A DNA stretch of 35,283 bases from Candidatus Sumerlaeia bacterium (GTDB lineage Bacteria > Sumerlaeota > Sumerlaeia > SLMS01 > JAHLLQ01). Under the pieces are notes generated by a model that ran no database searches, was not told the origin of the DNA, and worked only from the letters and a program-made list of their open reading frames with translations. The position numbers and the translations under genes are program-made. Positions 8,515 through 15,686 of the stretch are shown here, in pieces (the first letter of the stretch is position 1; every line of letters begins with the position of its first letter). The stretch spans positions 1 through 35,283 of the forward strand of contig JAHCAW010000045.1 in NCBI GenBank assembly GCA_019634695.1. The letters run 5' to 3'.

Positions 8515-8533
8515 AATGAGAATGATTCTCATT
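8515..8533. promoter_or_regulatory. Fur-box-like 19-bp palindrome
   Basis: AATGAGAAT (8515-8523), one central G, and ATTCTCATT (8525-8533) form a perfect 9-1-9 inverted repeat. Its inner 7-1-7 core TGAGAAT-g-ATTCTCA differs from the classical Fur core TGATAATnATTATCA at one position per half. It stands out in this GC-rich sequence. It lies between the divergent pseudopilin gene (22 bases from its start) and the exported protein gene (87 bases from its start), and a Fur-family gene follows about 1.2 kb downstream. A candidate plus-strand promoter, TTGACT (8532-8537), 17 bases, TACACC (8555-8560), has its -35 overlapping the palindrome edge, which would fit repression. Confidence 0.75.
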
Positions 8534-8620
8534 GACTGCCCCGTCATCTAGGCCTACACCCCCTGCCCATGCAAGCGGATTTCGCGTCCGCCATTCCGTC
8601 CCGTCAGGAGGACCAATTCC

Positions 8621-9769
8621 ATGCCCGTCCGCAGGATTCTGCCCGCCCTCGCCACCATGCTGGCCGTCGGCGCTCTTGCCACCGCCCAAGTCGATCTCGA
8701 AACGCGCACCAACGCGACCGAGATCCTCACCGTCCCCGAAATCGAAGCCGCCCTCGGCGTCTCCAACACCTTCCGCATCGATGGCATCGCCATCGGGCCC
8801 GAGGTCGCCGGCGCCCCGACTCTCTTCCTCGTTCACCTCGACACGACCGCCACCGAGACCTTCGCCCAGATCAACCTGAACACCAAGACCGCGCTGTTCA
8901 CTCGCACCGTCGCCCAACTCAAGAGCGACCTCGGCGGCGTCTATGCGGCCGAGACAACCTTCCCGATTCTCGTCGGCGAACTGGTCTACGACGCCAATCG
9001 CGGCACGTCCGGCACGCTCTACTTCGCCGACTCGTCGACGGCCACGACGAACGAGTATGCCATCATCGGCATCGACGTCGCCACCGGCACCGCCAGCGCC
9101 GTCCTGCGCAGCGGCACCATCGGCGGCCTCAGCAGCAAGGGCGTGCTGAGCAACGGGCGGCTCGTCGTCGCCCTGGGCGAGGACCACGAAATCCTCACCG
9201 GCGGCGAGCCCAAGGTCGGCTGGATCGATCCCACTGCCGGCACCCCGGCCTTCGTCGAGGTCGCCGACATGGACGACTTCCTCGCGCTCACGACGCTGGC
9301 TCCCACCGAGGAACTTCCTCCCGAGACCATCGCCGTCAACCCCGCCAACGACGACGTCTATGTCTTCTGCCACGACAACTACGAGATCTTCCGCATCCAG
9401 AACTTCGACGGCGGCAGCGAGATCATCACGCGCCTGAACATCCCCGGATGGACCGGCGTCGTGGACCTGCACGGCATGAGCGTGGACGCCGACGGCAACC
9501 TCTACGGCTTCGACGAGGCCGCCGAGGCCATCGCCCTCTACGACGGCGTCAGCCAAGCGCCCGTCGATGCCATCGAGCTGGACGACATCGCCACCGAGCT
9601 GGGCCTGACCGAGTTCGAGCCCACCCTGTGGCGCGGCATCAAGGCCATCAAGACGAGCGCCACGACCTCGCGCCTGTACCTCTCCTCGAGCGATGCCGAT
9701 GCCGGCGTGGTGGCCATCGACTTCGGCGGCACCGCCGCCTCGGTTGCCGGCTGGGAGCTCTACCGCTGA
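8621..9769 (+). CDS. Exported propeller-like protein of unknown function
   Basis: 382 residues. The N-terminus is a signal peptide (MPVRRILPALATMLAVGALA, then TAQ). The rest consists of repeating strand-rich units with Asp/Gly turns, for example TTNEYAIIGIDVATGTASAV, NPANDDVYVFCHDNYEIFRI and SVDADGNLYGFDEAAEAIALY, a pattern typical of beta-propellers or NHL-like folds. I see no catalytic signature. The start is firm: GGAGG sits nine bases before the ATG. Its context is the interesting part: a Fur-like operator overlaps its probable promoter, and its stop codon overlaps by one base the ATG of a Fur-family regulator. This suggests a metal-responsive exported protein (inference). It could equally be an ordinary secreted protein that happens to be beside fur. 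Confidence 0.85.
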   Translation: MPVRRILPALATMLAVGALATAQVDLETRTNATEILTVPEIEAALGVSNTFRIDGIAIGPEVAGAPTLFLVHLDTTATETFAQINLNTKTALFTRTVAQLKSDLGGVYAAETTFPILVGELVYDANRGTSGTLYFADSSTATTNEYAIIGIDVATGTASAVLRSGTIGGLSSKGVLSNGRLVVALGEDHEILTGGEPKVGWIDPTAGTPAFVEVADMDDFLALTTLAPTEELPPETIAVNPANDDVYVFCHDNYEIFRIQNFDGGSEIITRLNIPGWTGVVDLHGMSVDADGNLYGFDEAAEAIALYDGVSQAPVDAIELDDIATELGLTEFEPTLWRGIKAIKTSATTSRLYLSSSDADAGVVAIDFGGTAASVAGWELYR

Positions 9770-10260
9770 TGCACGTTCGGTCGAACAGCGGGGGTGGCCC
9801 GGCCGAAAAGTCGCGCTTGTCCCCGCCGCCCGTTGCCCGTGAGGCTCGCCCATCTCCATTGGGCGAGCCTCACGTGGCTTCTGCGACCCTGACAACGCGA
9901 CAGCGCGGCATCCTCGAGGTCTTCCAGAAGGCCAATGGACCGCTGACGCCGCAGGAGGTCTGGGAGCTGGGCCGCGCCGATCTGCCCGGCGTCGGCCTCG
10001 CGACGGTCTACCGCGCGATTCGCAAGCTCGTCGAGACCGGGCAACTGCGCCAGGTCGAGATCGCCGACTCCCTGCCGCGTTACGAGTGCGCCGCCAAGCC
10101 GCACCACCACCATTTCCGCTGCGTCCAGTGCGGCCGCATCGTCGAGATTCCCAAGTGCCCGCCGCGACTCGACGACCTCGTCCCCCGGGGCTTCAAGCTC
10201 CTCGACCACAGCATCATCCTCTACGGCCTGTGCGATCAGTGCATGGCGGCAAGCGCCTGA
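9769..10260 (+). CDS. Fur-family metal-dependent repressor
   Basis: 163 residues as drawn from the ATG that overlaps the preceding stop (TGATG; GGGAG ten bases upstream). The Fur fold begins only near residue 42 (TTRQRGILEVFQKANGPLT), followed by the winged helix with GVGLATVYRAIRKLVETGQL. The regulatory half shows HHHHFRCVQCG (112-122) and a second Cys pair LCDQC (155/158), forming the two CxxC structural zinc pairs, with the His cluster as sensing ligands. The first 35 residues are low-complexity and contain a perfect 15-bp hairpin in the DNA. The GTG at 9874 would give a 128-residue protein of normal family length but has no clear ribosome-binding site; the start is therefore open. Whether it senses iron, zinc or peroxide cannot be told, though the nearby palindrome is most Fur-like. 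Confidence 0.9.
   Translation: MHVRSNSGGGPAEKSRLSPPPVAREARPSPLGEPHVASATLTTRQRGILEVFQKANGPLTPQEVWELGRADLPGVGLATVYRAIRKLVETGQLRQVEIADSLPRYECAAKPHHHHFRCVQCGRIVEIPKCPPRLDDLVPRGFKLLDHSIILYGLCDQCMAASA
9838..9874. other. 15-bp perfect hairpin at the 5' end of the Fur-family gene
   Basis: CGTGAGGCTCGCCCA (9838-9852), loop TCTCCAT, and TGGGCGAGCCTCACG (9860-9874) form a perfect 15-bp stem. No T-run follows, so it is not a standard terminator. It lies inside the Fur-family reading frame if the ATG at 9769 is used. If the GTG at 9874 is used instead, it lies in the leader and contains the first base of the start codon. It may act as attenuator, mRNA stabiliser or translation-control element. Confidence 0.55.
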
Positions 10261-10348
10261 GCCGCCACGCGGCATCGCGCCACCACCGACGATTCGCCAG
10301 CGTTCGCGATCCGCTTCCGCCGTCGCGTTCGTGGTTAATAATACTTGG

Positions 10349-11698
10349 TCAGCGCCCGGCGCGGGCTGCTTCGTAGCGCTCGCGCAAGTCCGGTCGCTCG
10401 GCGATTTCGCGCTGGATGCGGTCGTTGATTCGTCGCGCCGCTTCCTTCATCGCCTCCTCGGGCGACTTCAGGCCGTTCTGCACGTTGTCCAGCGCATCGG
10501 TCCAGATGCGGTCCACGATGATCGAGCTGACGAACGGCGAGACCTCGACGGGTTCGGCCACGCGCATCGACTCGACGAACTTCTCCTGGAAGTCCTCCCA
10601 CGGGAACGCCGGGTTCAACAACCGCGCCGGGTCGTCCGAATACGACGCCTGCGGCGGCAAGCCGTCCGAGCTCATCGCGATCACCTCGGCGTATTCGTCG
10701 CTCGCCAGATACTGGAGAAACCGCAGCGCCTCGTCGCGGTGGGGCGACCGCGCGTTGATGCACGGGCCGCGCGTGCCGCTGTAGCTGGCCGGTACGCCGT
10801 CGGGCATCCGCGGCAGCAGCGCCACGCCGACGTGCTCGCGCAGTTCCGGGTACTGCCGGAAGATCACCATCATCCAGCGGCTGCCCCAGATGCACGCGGA
10901 CTTCTCGGCCGCGAACCAGCGAATCTCGCCGAAGCCCCAGCCGCCCGCCGCCGACAGCGCCTCGGCCGCCGCCGGCGTCGGCAGCAATTCATGATCGACC
11001 ATCAGCGAGCGGTAGAACTCCATCGCCGCGATCGACTCCGGCGAATCCAGCACGCATCGCGTGCCGTTGTCCGCGAAGAAGCGCGCGCCGAATTGCAGGT
11101 GCAGGTCGCGCACGAATCCCTTGCCCATCACCAGCGCGAACTGCCGGTACGCGCGGCCGTCGTCGCGCTTGATCGTCAGCGGCTTGACGCGTTCGATGAA
11201 GTCCTCCCACAGCATTCCGTCCTCGGGTTCCGGCACGCCGGCCTCGGCGAACAGGCGCTTGTTGTACATCAGCACCTGCGAGGCCGCGTTGGCCGGATAG
11301 CGATACTGCCGGCCCTCGTACATCAGATTGCCGACGAGGCGCGGATAGGTCGTCTCGGGACCAAAGCCCATCTTCGTCGCGTAGGGCGTCAGGTCCAGCA
11401 GCACGCCCGCCTCGATGTAGGTCACCATCTGGTCGGTCGAGTAGATTTCAATGATGTCGGGCCCGACACCGGTCGAGGACTGGACGATCGTCTTGTCGAT
11501 CGTGACCGGTTCGACGAGCACGAGCAGGTCGGGGTTCGCGTCGGCGAAGGGTTTGAGTTGTTCGGCGCGCGCCGGATTCGGATCCGTCGACCAATAGAGC
11601 ACGAGGCGCCCGTCCTTCACGGCCGGCGGCACGCCCTGCAGCGCCACCACCCACAGGATGGCGACGAACAGACCCCAGCCGAGGAAGAGCCACTTCAT
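10349..11698 (-). CDS. ABC transporter extracellular solute-binding protein (sugar type)
   Basis: 449 residues, family-1 solute-binding protein. The pattern is clear: VGPDIIEIYSTDQMVTYIEAGVLLDLTPY, then YEGRQYRYPANAASQVLMYNKRLFAEAGV and WEDFIERVKPLT near residues 75-175, and the C-terminal EALRFLQYLASDEYAEV. The N-terminus MKWLFLGWGLFVAILWVVALQG is a hydrophobic helix without a lipobox cysteine, so the protein is either secreted by weak cleavage or anchored by an uncleaved helix. It is the last gene of a three-gene operon; its ATG lies four bases past the stop of the MalG-like permease. The ligand is probably a sugar or oligosaccharide by family, but no specificity residue can be read. Confidence 0.92.
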   Translation of the reverse strand: MKWLFLGWGLFVAILWVVALQGVPPAVKDGRLVLYWSTDPNPARAEQLKPFADANPDLLVLVEPVTIDKTIVQSSTGVGPDIIEIYSTDQMVTYIEAGVLLDLTPYATKMGFGPETTYPRLVGNLMYEGRQYRYPANAASQVLMYNKRLFAEAGVPEPEDGMLWEDFIERVKPLTIKRDDGRAYRQFALVMGKGFVRDLHLQFGARFFADNGTRCVLDSPESIAAMEFYRSLMVDHELLPTPAAAEALSAAGGWGFGEIRWFAAEKSACIWGSRWMMVIFRQYPELREHVGVALLPRMPDGVPASYSGTRGPCINARSPHRDEALRFLQYLASDEYAEVIAMSSDGLPPQASYSDDPARLLNPAFPWEDFQEKFVESMRVAEPVEVSPFVSSIIVDRIWTDALDNVQNGLKSPEEAMKEAARRINDRIQREIAERPDLRERYEAARAGR

Positions 11699-11702
11699 CG
11701 CC

Positions 11703-12611
11703 CTATCCCTTCACCGCGCCGAGTTGGATGCCGCGCACGATCGCGCGCTGCGCCGACAGGAACAGCAGGATCAGCGGCACCGTCGCCATCACCGTCGCCG
11801 CCAGGATCAACTCCGTCTGCTTGCCGTAGGACGTGTCGAACTCGAGCAGGCCGATCGGCAACGTGTAGAGCGCCTTCGTCTTCAACATCACCAGCGGCCA
11901 GAAGAACGACTGGTAGTTCGCGAGGATCGTGAAGATCGCCAGCGTCACCAGCCCCGCGCGCGACAGCGGCAGGATCAGGTCCCAGAAGATGCGCCAGTGC
12001 GAGGCGCCGTCGATCGCCGCCGCCTCGTCCAGCGACCGCGGAATCGTTAGCATGAATTGCCGCAGCAGGAACGTGCCGAAAGCGCTGCCGCCGAACGCCG
12101 CCGGAATGATAAGGCCACGATAGGTGTCCACCATCCCGAACGCCACCATGAGCTGGAAGTTCGGGATCATCAGCACCACCCCGGGAATCATCAGCGTCCC
12201 CAGGTACAGGAAGAAGACCTTGTCGCGGCCCGGCCATCGAATCCGCGCGAAGGCATACGCCGCCATCGCGCAGGTCAGCAACTGGATCAATGCCACCGCC
12301 ATCGTCACAAAGACGCTGTTGAAGTAGAACCGCCCGAACCGGATGTCGATCAACTGCCCCGTGTACTTGTCGGGCTCCAGCCGCAGCACGACGGCGTAGT
12401 TCTCCGGCTGCCAGTCGCGCGGCACGAAGTGCACCTCTTCGGCCTCCAGCCGCGGCTTGAAGCTGCCGAACACCATCCACACGAACGGCAGCGCCATCAC
12501 GAACGCCGCCAGGCACAGTGCCAGATAACCGGTGAGCCAACGCGCACCGGTGCCCGACAGCGTCAGGTGGTCGCGCACGGGCGGCGGGCGATGAGGCTCA
12601 TTCATTGACAT
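11703..12611 (-). CDS. ABC transporter permease, MalG type
   Basis: 302 residues, binding-protein-dependent transport inner-membrane component. Six membrane segments can be traced, starting with LTGYLALCLAAFVMALPFVWMVFGSFKP. The cytoplasmic EAA loop reads EAAAIDGASHWRIFWDLILPLSRAGL at about residue 195-220, which docks the ATPase. The C-terminus ends RGIQLGAVKG, as is typical of MalG-like subunits. The ATG at 12609-12611 overlaps the end of the upstream permease gene by 14 bases; a second in-frame ATG at 12603-12605 is an alternative. The overlap implies translational coupling with the MalF-like gene. No ATPase gene is present in the window, so a shared, distant MsmK/UgpC-type ATPase is likely. 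Confidence 0.94.
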   Translation of the reverse strand: MSMNEPHRPPPVRDHLTLSGTGARWLTGYLALCLAAFVMALPFVWMVFGSFKPRLEAEEVHFVPRDWQPENYAVVLRLEPDKYTGQLIDIRFGRFYFNSVFVTMAVALIQLLTCAMAAYAFARIRWPGRDKVFFLYLGTLMIPGVVLMIPNFQLMVAFGMVDTYRGLIIPAAFGGSAFGTFLLRQFMLTIPRSLDEAAAIDGASHWRIFWDLILPLSRAGLVTLAIFTILANYQSFFWPLVMLKTKALYTLPIGLLEFDTSYGKQTELILAATVMATVPLILLFLSAQRAIVRGIQLGAVKG

Positions 12612-14058
12612 ACTGGTTTCCGAACTTCCAGTTCATCGCGGTCAGCACGAAGATCAGCACGAACATCGTCCACGCGATCGCCGACGCGTAGCCCAGACTC
12701 AGTTCCTCGAAGGCCTGCTCGTAGATGTAGTACGACAGCGTCTTGGTGGCGCCCGCGGGCCCGCCGGCCGTCATGACGCGCGCCTGCTCGAAGCCCCCCT
12801 GCAAGCCCGCGATCAGGCTCATGATGACGATGAAGAACGTCGTCGGTGCGAGCTGTGGCCAGGTGATCGTGCGGAACTCCTGCCAACGACTTGCCCCGTC
12901 GATGCGCGCCGCCTCGTACAACTCCTCGGGCACGTTCGACAGCCCCGCCAGGTAGATCAGCATGTTCGTGCCGCCCACCAGCGTCCAGAAGCCCATCAGG
13001 ATCAGCGCCGGCTTCGCCCAGTGCGGATCCAGAATCCACTTGGGCAGGTCGGTGTTCAGCGCCACGCCCGGCAGCAGGCTCAGGCCCGCCTGCACCAGCC
13101 GCAGCGATTCGTTCAGCGGGCCGAACTCCGGATTGAACATCTGCTTCCACAACAACATGATCGCCACGCCCGCCGTGAACGAGGGCAGGAAGAAGATCGT
13201 GCGGAAGGCCACCTCGCCGAACCCGGTGCCCATCGCCGCAATGATCCAGAACGTCGCCCACAGGACGCCCGCGTCCGGCCAACCCGCCGCCCAGAAACCC
13301 ACCAGCCCCGCCACCGCCAGCACGCCGAACGCCGCCGTCGCGCCCAACCGACGCGAACCCGACGACTTCACCAGCGGCCGGCTCAGCAGCAGCGCCAGTC
13401 CCAGCGACCCCGCAATCTGCAACGGTATCAGGAACATCAGATAGAGCGTGTTGTACAGGTACTTCCAGAAGAACGGATCGCGCGCCTCCCAGCCCTGCAG
13501 GAAGGGCTCGTGCATCACGCGCACCAGCAGCGTCCCGGCCAGCAGCGCCCCGGGGCCCACCATCGCCCGCCCGGAGAACGCCTCGTCATCGTCCACCAGA
13601 AAGAAGACCGCCCCGATCAGCGCCGACAACCCGACCAGCGCCCAACCGACCGACGACCGCGTCGCCAGACTCCACCCCACCAACCCGGCCCCGTAAACCA
13701 CCAGCAACACGCCCGCGCCCCGCACGCCCGCCCACTTGCGCCCCAACCCCACGAGGCTGGCGATCACGCCGCCAAAGAACAGGACGTACCCGAGCAGATA
13801 GCCCGCGAACAGCCCAGTCCCGCCGCCGCCCTGCGCCGCCCGGAACCCCAGCAGCGTCCCCAGGTTGCTCAGCCCCACGAACCGCGTCTCGATCGCCGGC
13901 TTGATGCTCCAGTTCGTGAACACCAGCACCAGCGAGAAGACGATCGGGAAGGCGACGAAGAGGAAGAAGCCCAGGAAGTTGGGCGCCAGAAAGCCGGCCG
14001 CGGCCAGCAGGTCGCGCTGTCCCGTGCCGGCGGCGGTGTCCCGAACGCGTCGTGCCAT
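12598..14058 (-). CDS. ABC transporter permease, MalF type, oversized
   Basis: 486 residues, while usual sugar permeases of this kind have about 290-320. The N-terminal part (APNFLGFFLFVAFPIVFSLVLVFTNW) and the C-terminal part with the EAA loop (EELYEAARIDGASRWQEFRTITWPQLAP, about residue 375-400) are standard. Between them are two extra hydrophobic blocks. Residues about 75-185 contain GYLLGYVLFFGGVIASLVGL, GVLLVVYGAGLVGW and VGWALVGLSALIGAVFFL. Residues about 228-275 contain ATAAFGVLAVAGLVGFWAAG and ATFWIIAAMGTGFG. These look like added transmembrane hairpins. It is first in the operon; the ATG at 14056-14058 has no strong ribosome-binding site. Substrate presumed carbohydrate. Confidence 0.92.
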   Translation of the reverse strand: MARRVRDTAAGTGQRDLLAAAGFLAPNFLGFFLFVAFPIVFSLVLVFTNWSIKPAIETRFVGLSNLGTLLGFRAAQGGGGTGLFAGYLLGYVLFFGGVIASLVGLGRKWAGVRGAGVLLVVYGAGLVGWSLATRSSVGWALVGLSALIGAVFFLVDDDEAFSGRAMVGPGALLAGTLLVRVMHEPFLQGWEARDPFFWKYLYNTLYLMFLIPLQIAGSLGLALLLSRPLVKSSGSRRLGATAAFGVLAVAGLVGFWAAGWPDAGVLWATFWIIAAMGTGFGEVAFRTIFFLPSFTAGVAIMLLWKQMFNPEFGPLNESLRLVQAGLSLLPGVALNTDLPKWILDPHWAKPALILMGFWTLVGGTNMLIYLAGLSNVPEELYEAARIDGASRWQEFRTITWPQLAPTTFFIVIMSLIAGLQGGFEQARVMTAGGPAGATKTLSYYIYEQAFEELSLGYASAIAWTMFVLIFVLTAMNWKFGNQYVNE

Positions 14059-14118
14059 GGATCAGGTGCCCGTTTCCGAGTCCGAATTATCCGGATCATG
14101 GGGAGCGTTCCCGGCGGA

Positions 14119-14135
14119 TGCAACCGTTTACTGCA
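14119..14135. promoter_or_regulatory. Possible LacI-type operator upstream of the ABC importer
   Basis: TGCA, nine bases, TGCA frames a centre AACCGTTT on the plus strand (14119-14135). It has the AA-n-CG-n-TT character of LacI/CRE operators and lies 61 bases upstream of the MalF-like start. The palindrome is imperfect and no LacI-family gene is in the window, so this is a weak call. Confidence 0.2.
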
Positions 14136-14255
14136 AGGCGGGACTGCATCCACCGCTTGCCCATGAGAGGGCGTGCGCACAGCATTGGAGTTCGTAGACC
14201 ATGCCCACCCCGAGATAGTTCACCTGCGGGCTGCGACCCGTGACTCGAGCGACCA

Positions 14256-15083
14256 ATGCCGCACGTCCCACCCCGGCTTCATGTCCTGCTGGCTCGGAAG
14301 GCCCGCACCGCTGTCGTGATTCGGCGGGGCCCCTCGCGGAGTATGGCGACGATCGGATGGGACCGCGACACCGATGAGTTCACCGTGGGTCAGTGGATGC
14401 GGGGGCGCATCTACGAAAGGCGGTGCGACCTTTCTCCCAATGGGAAGCTCTTGATCTACTTCGCCATGAATGGACGTTGGGGCTCGGAGGCGCGAGGTGC
14501 CTGGTCGGCGATCTCGGTGGCTCCCTATCTCAAGGCGAAGGTGCTCTATCCGAAAGGCGACTGCTGGCCCGGCGGTGGGCTCTTCCTCTCCGCGGTCGAG
14601 TATTGGCTGAACGGGGCAGCAGGACATGAGAAGCTGTTCGACGAGACCCGTCTCAAGATGACTCCCAAATCTCCTTCCGAGGAGGTTTATGGGGGCGAGT
14701 GTCCCGGCGTTTACTACATTCGTCTCCAGCGCGATGGGTGGACCCTGAAGGGCTATCGGGCAGTGTCGCCGACGAGAGGAGTGACCATCTTCGAGAAGGA
14801 GTTCGATGACATCTGGACGATCAGAAAGTGGGCCTACGAGAGCACCAATCCCCCATTGGGGAAGGGGTGCTACTTCGACGAGCACGAACTGGTGAGCCCC
14901 CGCGGCAAGGAAGTCATACCGTGTCGCGAGTGGGAGTGGGTGGACCGTGATGGCGATCGGCTCGTTTGGGCGACCGATGGAAAGCTCTTCTCCGGCAGTC
15001 TCACTCCCATTGGGCTTGCCCACGAGAGAGAACTGTTCGATTTTAGCGGTATTCACTTTAGCGAATTGGTGGCGCCCTACTGA
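14256..15083 (+). CDS. Conserved protein of unknown function
   Basis: 275 residues, probably cytoplasmic: no signal peptide or membrane segment. The N-terminal third has striking fixed-looking elements, RRGPSRSMATIGWDRD, GQWMRGRIYERRCDLSPNGK, LLIYFAMNGRW, GAWSAISVAPYLKAK and PKGDCWPGGGLF. They remind me of a widespread hypothetical family with the RRGPS/GRIYExRxDLSP signature; its function is unknown to me. The C-terminal third is an aspartate-rich beta region (EWEWVDRDGDRLVWATDGKLFSG). The ATG at 14256 has no good ribosome-binding site, but the conserved part begins near residue 23, so a much later start is excluded. Base composition is lower in GC than the neighbours. A small membrane-protein gene follows 31 bases on, likely in one operon. 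Confidence 0.78.
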   Translation: MPHVPPRLHVLLARKARTAVVIRRGPSRSMATIGWDRDTDEFTVGQWMRGRIYERRCDLSPNGKLLIYFAMNGRWGSEARGAWSAISVAPYLKAKVLYPKGDCWPGGGLFLSAVEYWLNGAAGHEKLFDETRLKMTPKSPSEEVYGGECPGVYYIRLQRDGWTLKGYRAVSPTRGVTIFEKEFDDIWTIRKWAYESTNPPLGKGCYFDEHELVSPRGKEVIPCREWEWVDRDGDRLVWATDGKLFSGSLTPIGLAHERELFDFSGIHFSELVAPY

Positions 15084-15114
15084 CTCATTCGACCCACTCC
15101 CGAAGGAGACGCCC

Positions 15115-15447
15115 ATGGCGCTCGATCAACTCGTCTGGATCCTCTTCCCGCTGCTCTTCCTCTTGGTGCTCGTCTGGTTCGCCTCGATTCATCTCCTCTG
15201 CCGCTTGCTCGAGCGTCGGCATCCGGCGAAGTACGAGGCGATGGGGCGTCCGGCTTTCTTGCGCATGACGAAGGACCCTGGTCCCTTCACCCATTTCCTC
15301 CGGTTCGTCTTTCTGCGCGAGCATCGGAGGCTGGGCGACCGCGGCCTCAGCCGGTTCGCCGATGGAATGCTGGTGCTGGTTGTTGTCTACTTTCTGCTCT
15401 TTGGAGGACTGTTTGGCGCAATGATTACGGGCGCCGTCAGGGTTTGA
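15115..15447 (+). CDS. Small two-helix membrane protein
   Basis: 110 residues from the ATG at 15115, chosen because AAGGAG stands six bases upstream; a longer frame reaches back into the previous gene. One transmembrane helix lies at residues 5-28 (LVWILFPLLFLLVLVWFASI...). A central soluble part follows (LLERRHPAKYEAMGRPAFLRM, then FLRFVFLREHRRLGDRGLSRF), and a second helix lies at about 84-105 (MLVLVVVYFLLFGGLFGAMI). This layout of helix, Pro-x-x-Tyr-x-x-x-Gly segment, R-rich segment and helix resembles UspB-like small membrane proteins, but I cannot confirm it by eye. It probably forms an operon with the unknown gene 31 bases upstream. Confidence 0.75.
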   Translation: MALDQLVWILFPLLFLLVLVWFASIHLLCRLLERRHPAKYEAMGRPAFLRMTKDPGPFTHFLRFVFLREHRRLGDRGLSRFADGMLVLVVVYFLLFGGLFGAMITGAVRV

Positions 15448-15501
15448 TACGACTTCAAAGAACTGCTGCCAGCAAATCCGGTGAACAGCCGGGGACATGT
15501 T

Positions 15502-15594
15502 ACCCCGAAGGGGTTTCGGCTATTAGCCCGGGGTTGCCGAGGAACGAGGCTACCCCGGGAAAAAGGAATTGTCCATTACAACCCCGAAGGGGTT
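15502..15594. repeat. Compound palindromic repeat element
   Basis: Three hairpins occur in 93 bases. ACCCCGAAGGGGT is at 15502-15514. CCCGGGGT (15527-15534) pairs with ACCCCGGG (15552-15559) across a 17-base loop. A second copy, AACCCCGAAGGGGTT, is at 15580-15594. The layout of two identical small hairpins flanking a larger one resembles the REP-like intergenic elements common in large environmental bacterial genomes. It occupies most of the gap between the small membrane protein gene and aroC. The rest of that gap (15448-15686) shows no gene. Confidence 0.7.
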
Positions 15595-15686
15595 GCGTCG
15601 CTCTTCGCCCGCCGGTTGCCACGCGCGCATCGTGGCCGACGAGGTGAATGCCCCGGAGCACGTTTGGGTGCGTCGCGGCGCCTGCT

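Noticed and set aside
14220..15116. A 298-codon minus-strand frame opposite the unknown conserved gene
   Set aside because: The plus strand shows the RRGPS/GRIYERR pattern and an operon partner; the minus frame lacks any recognisable sequence.
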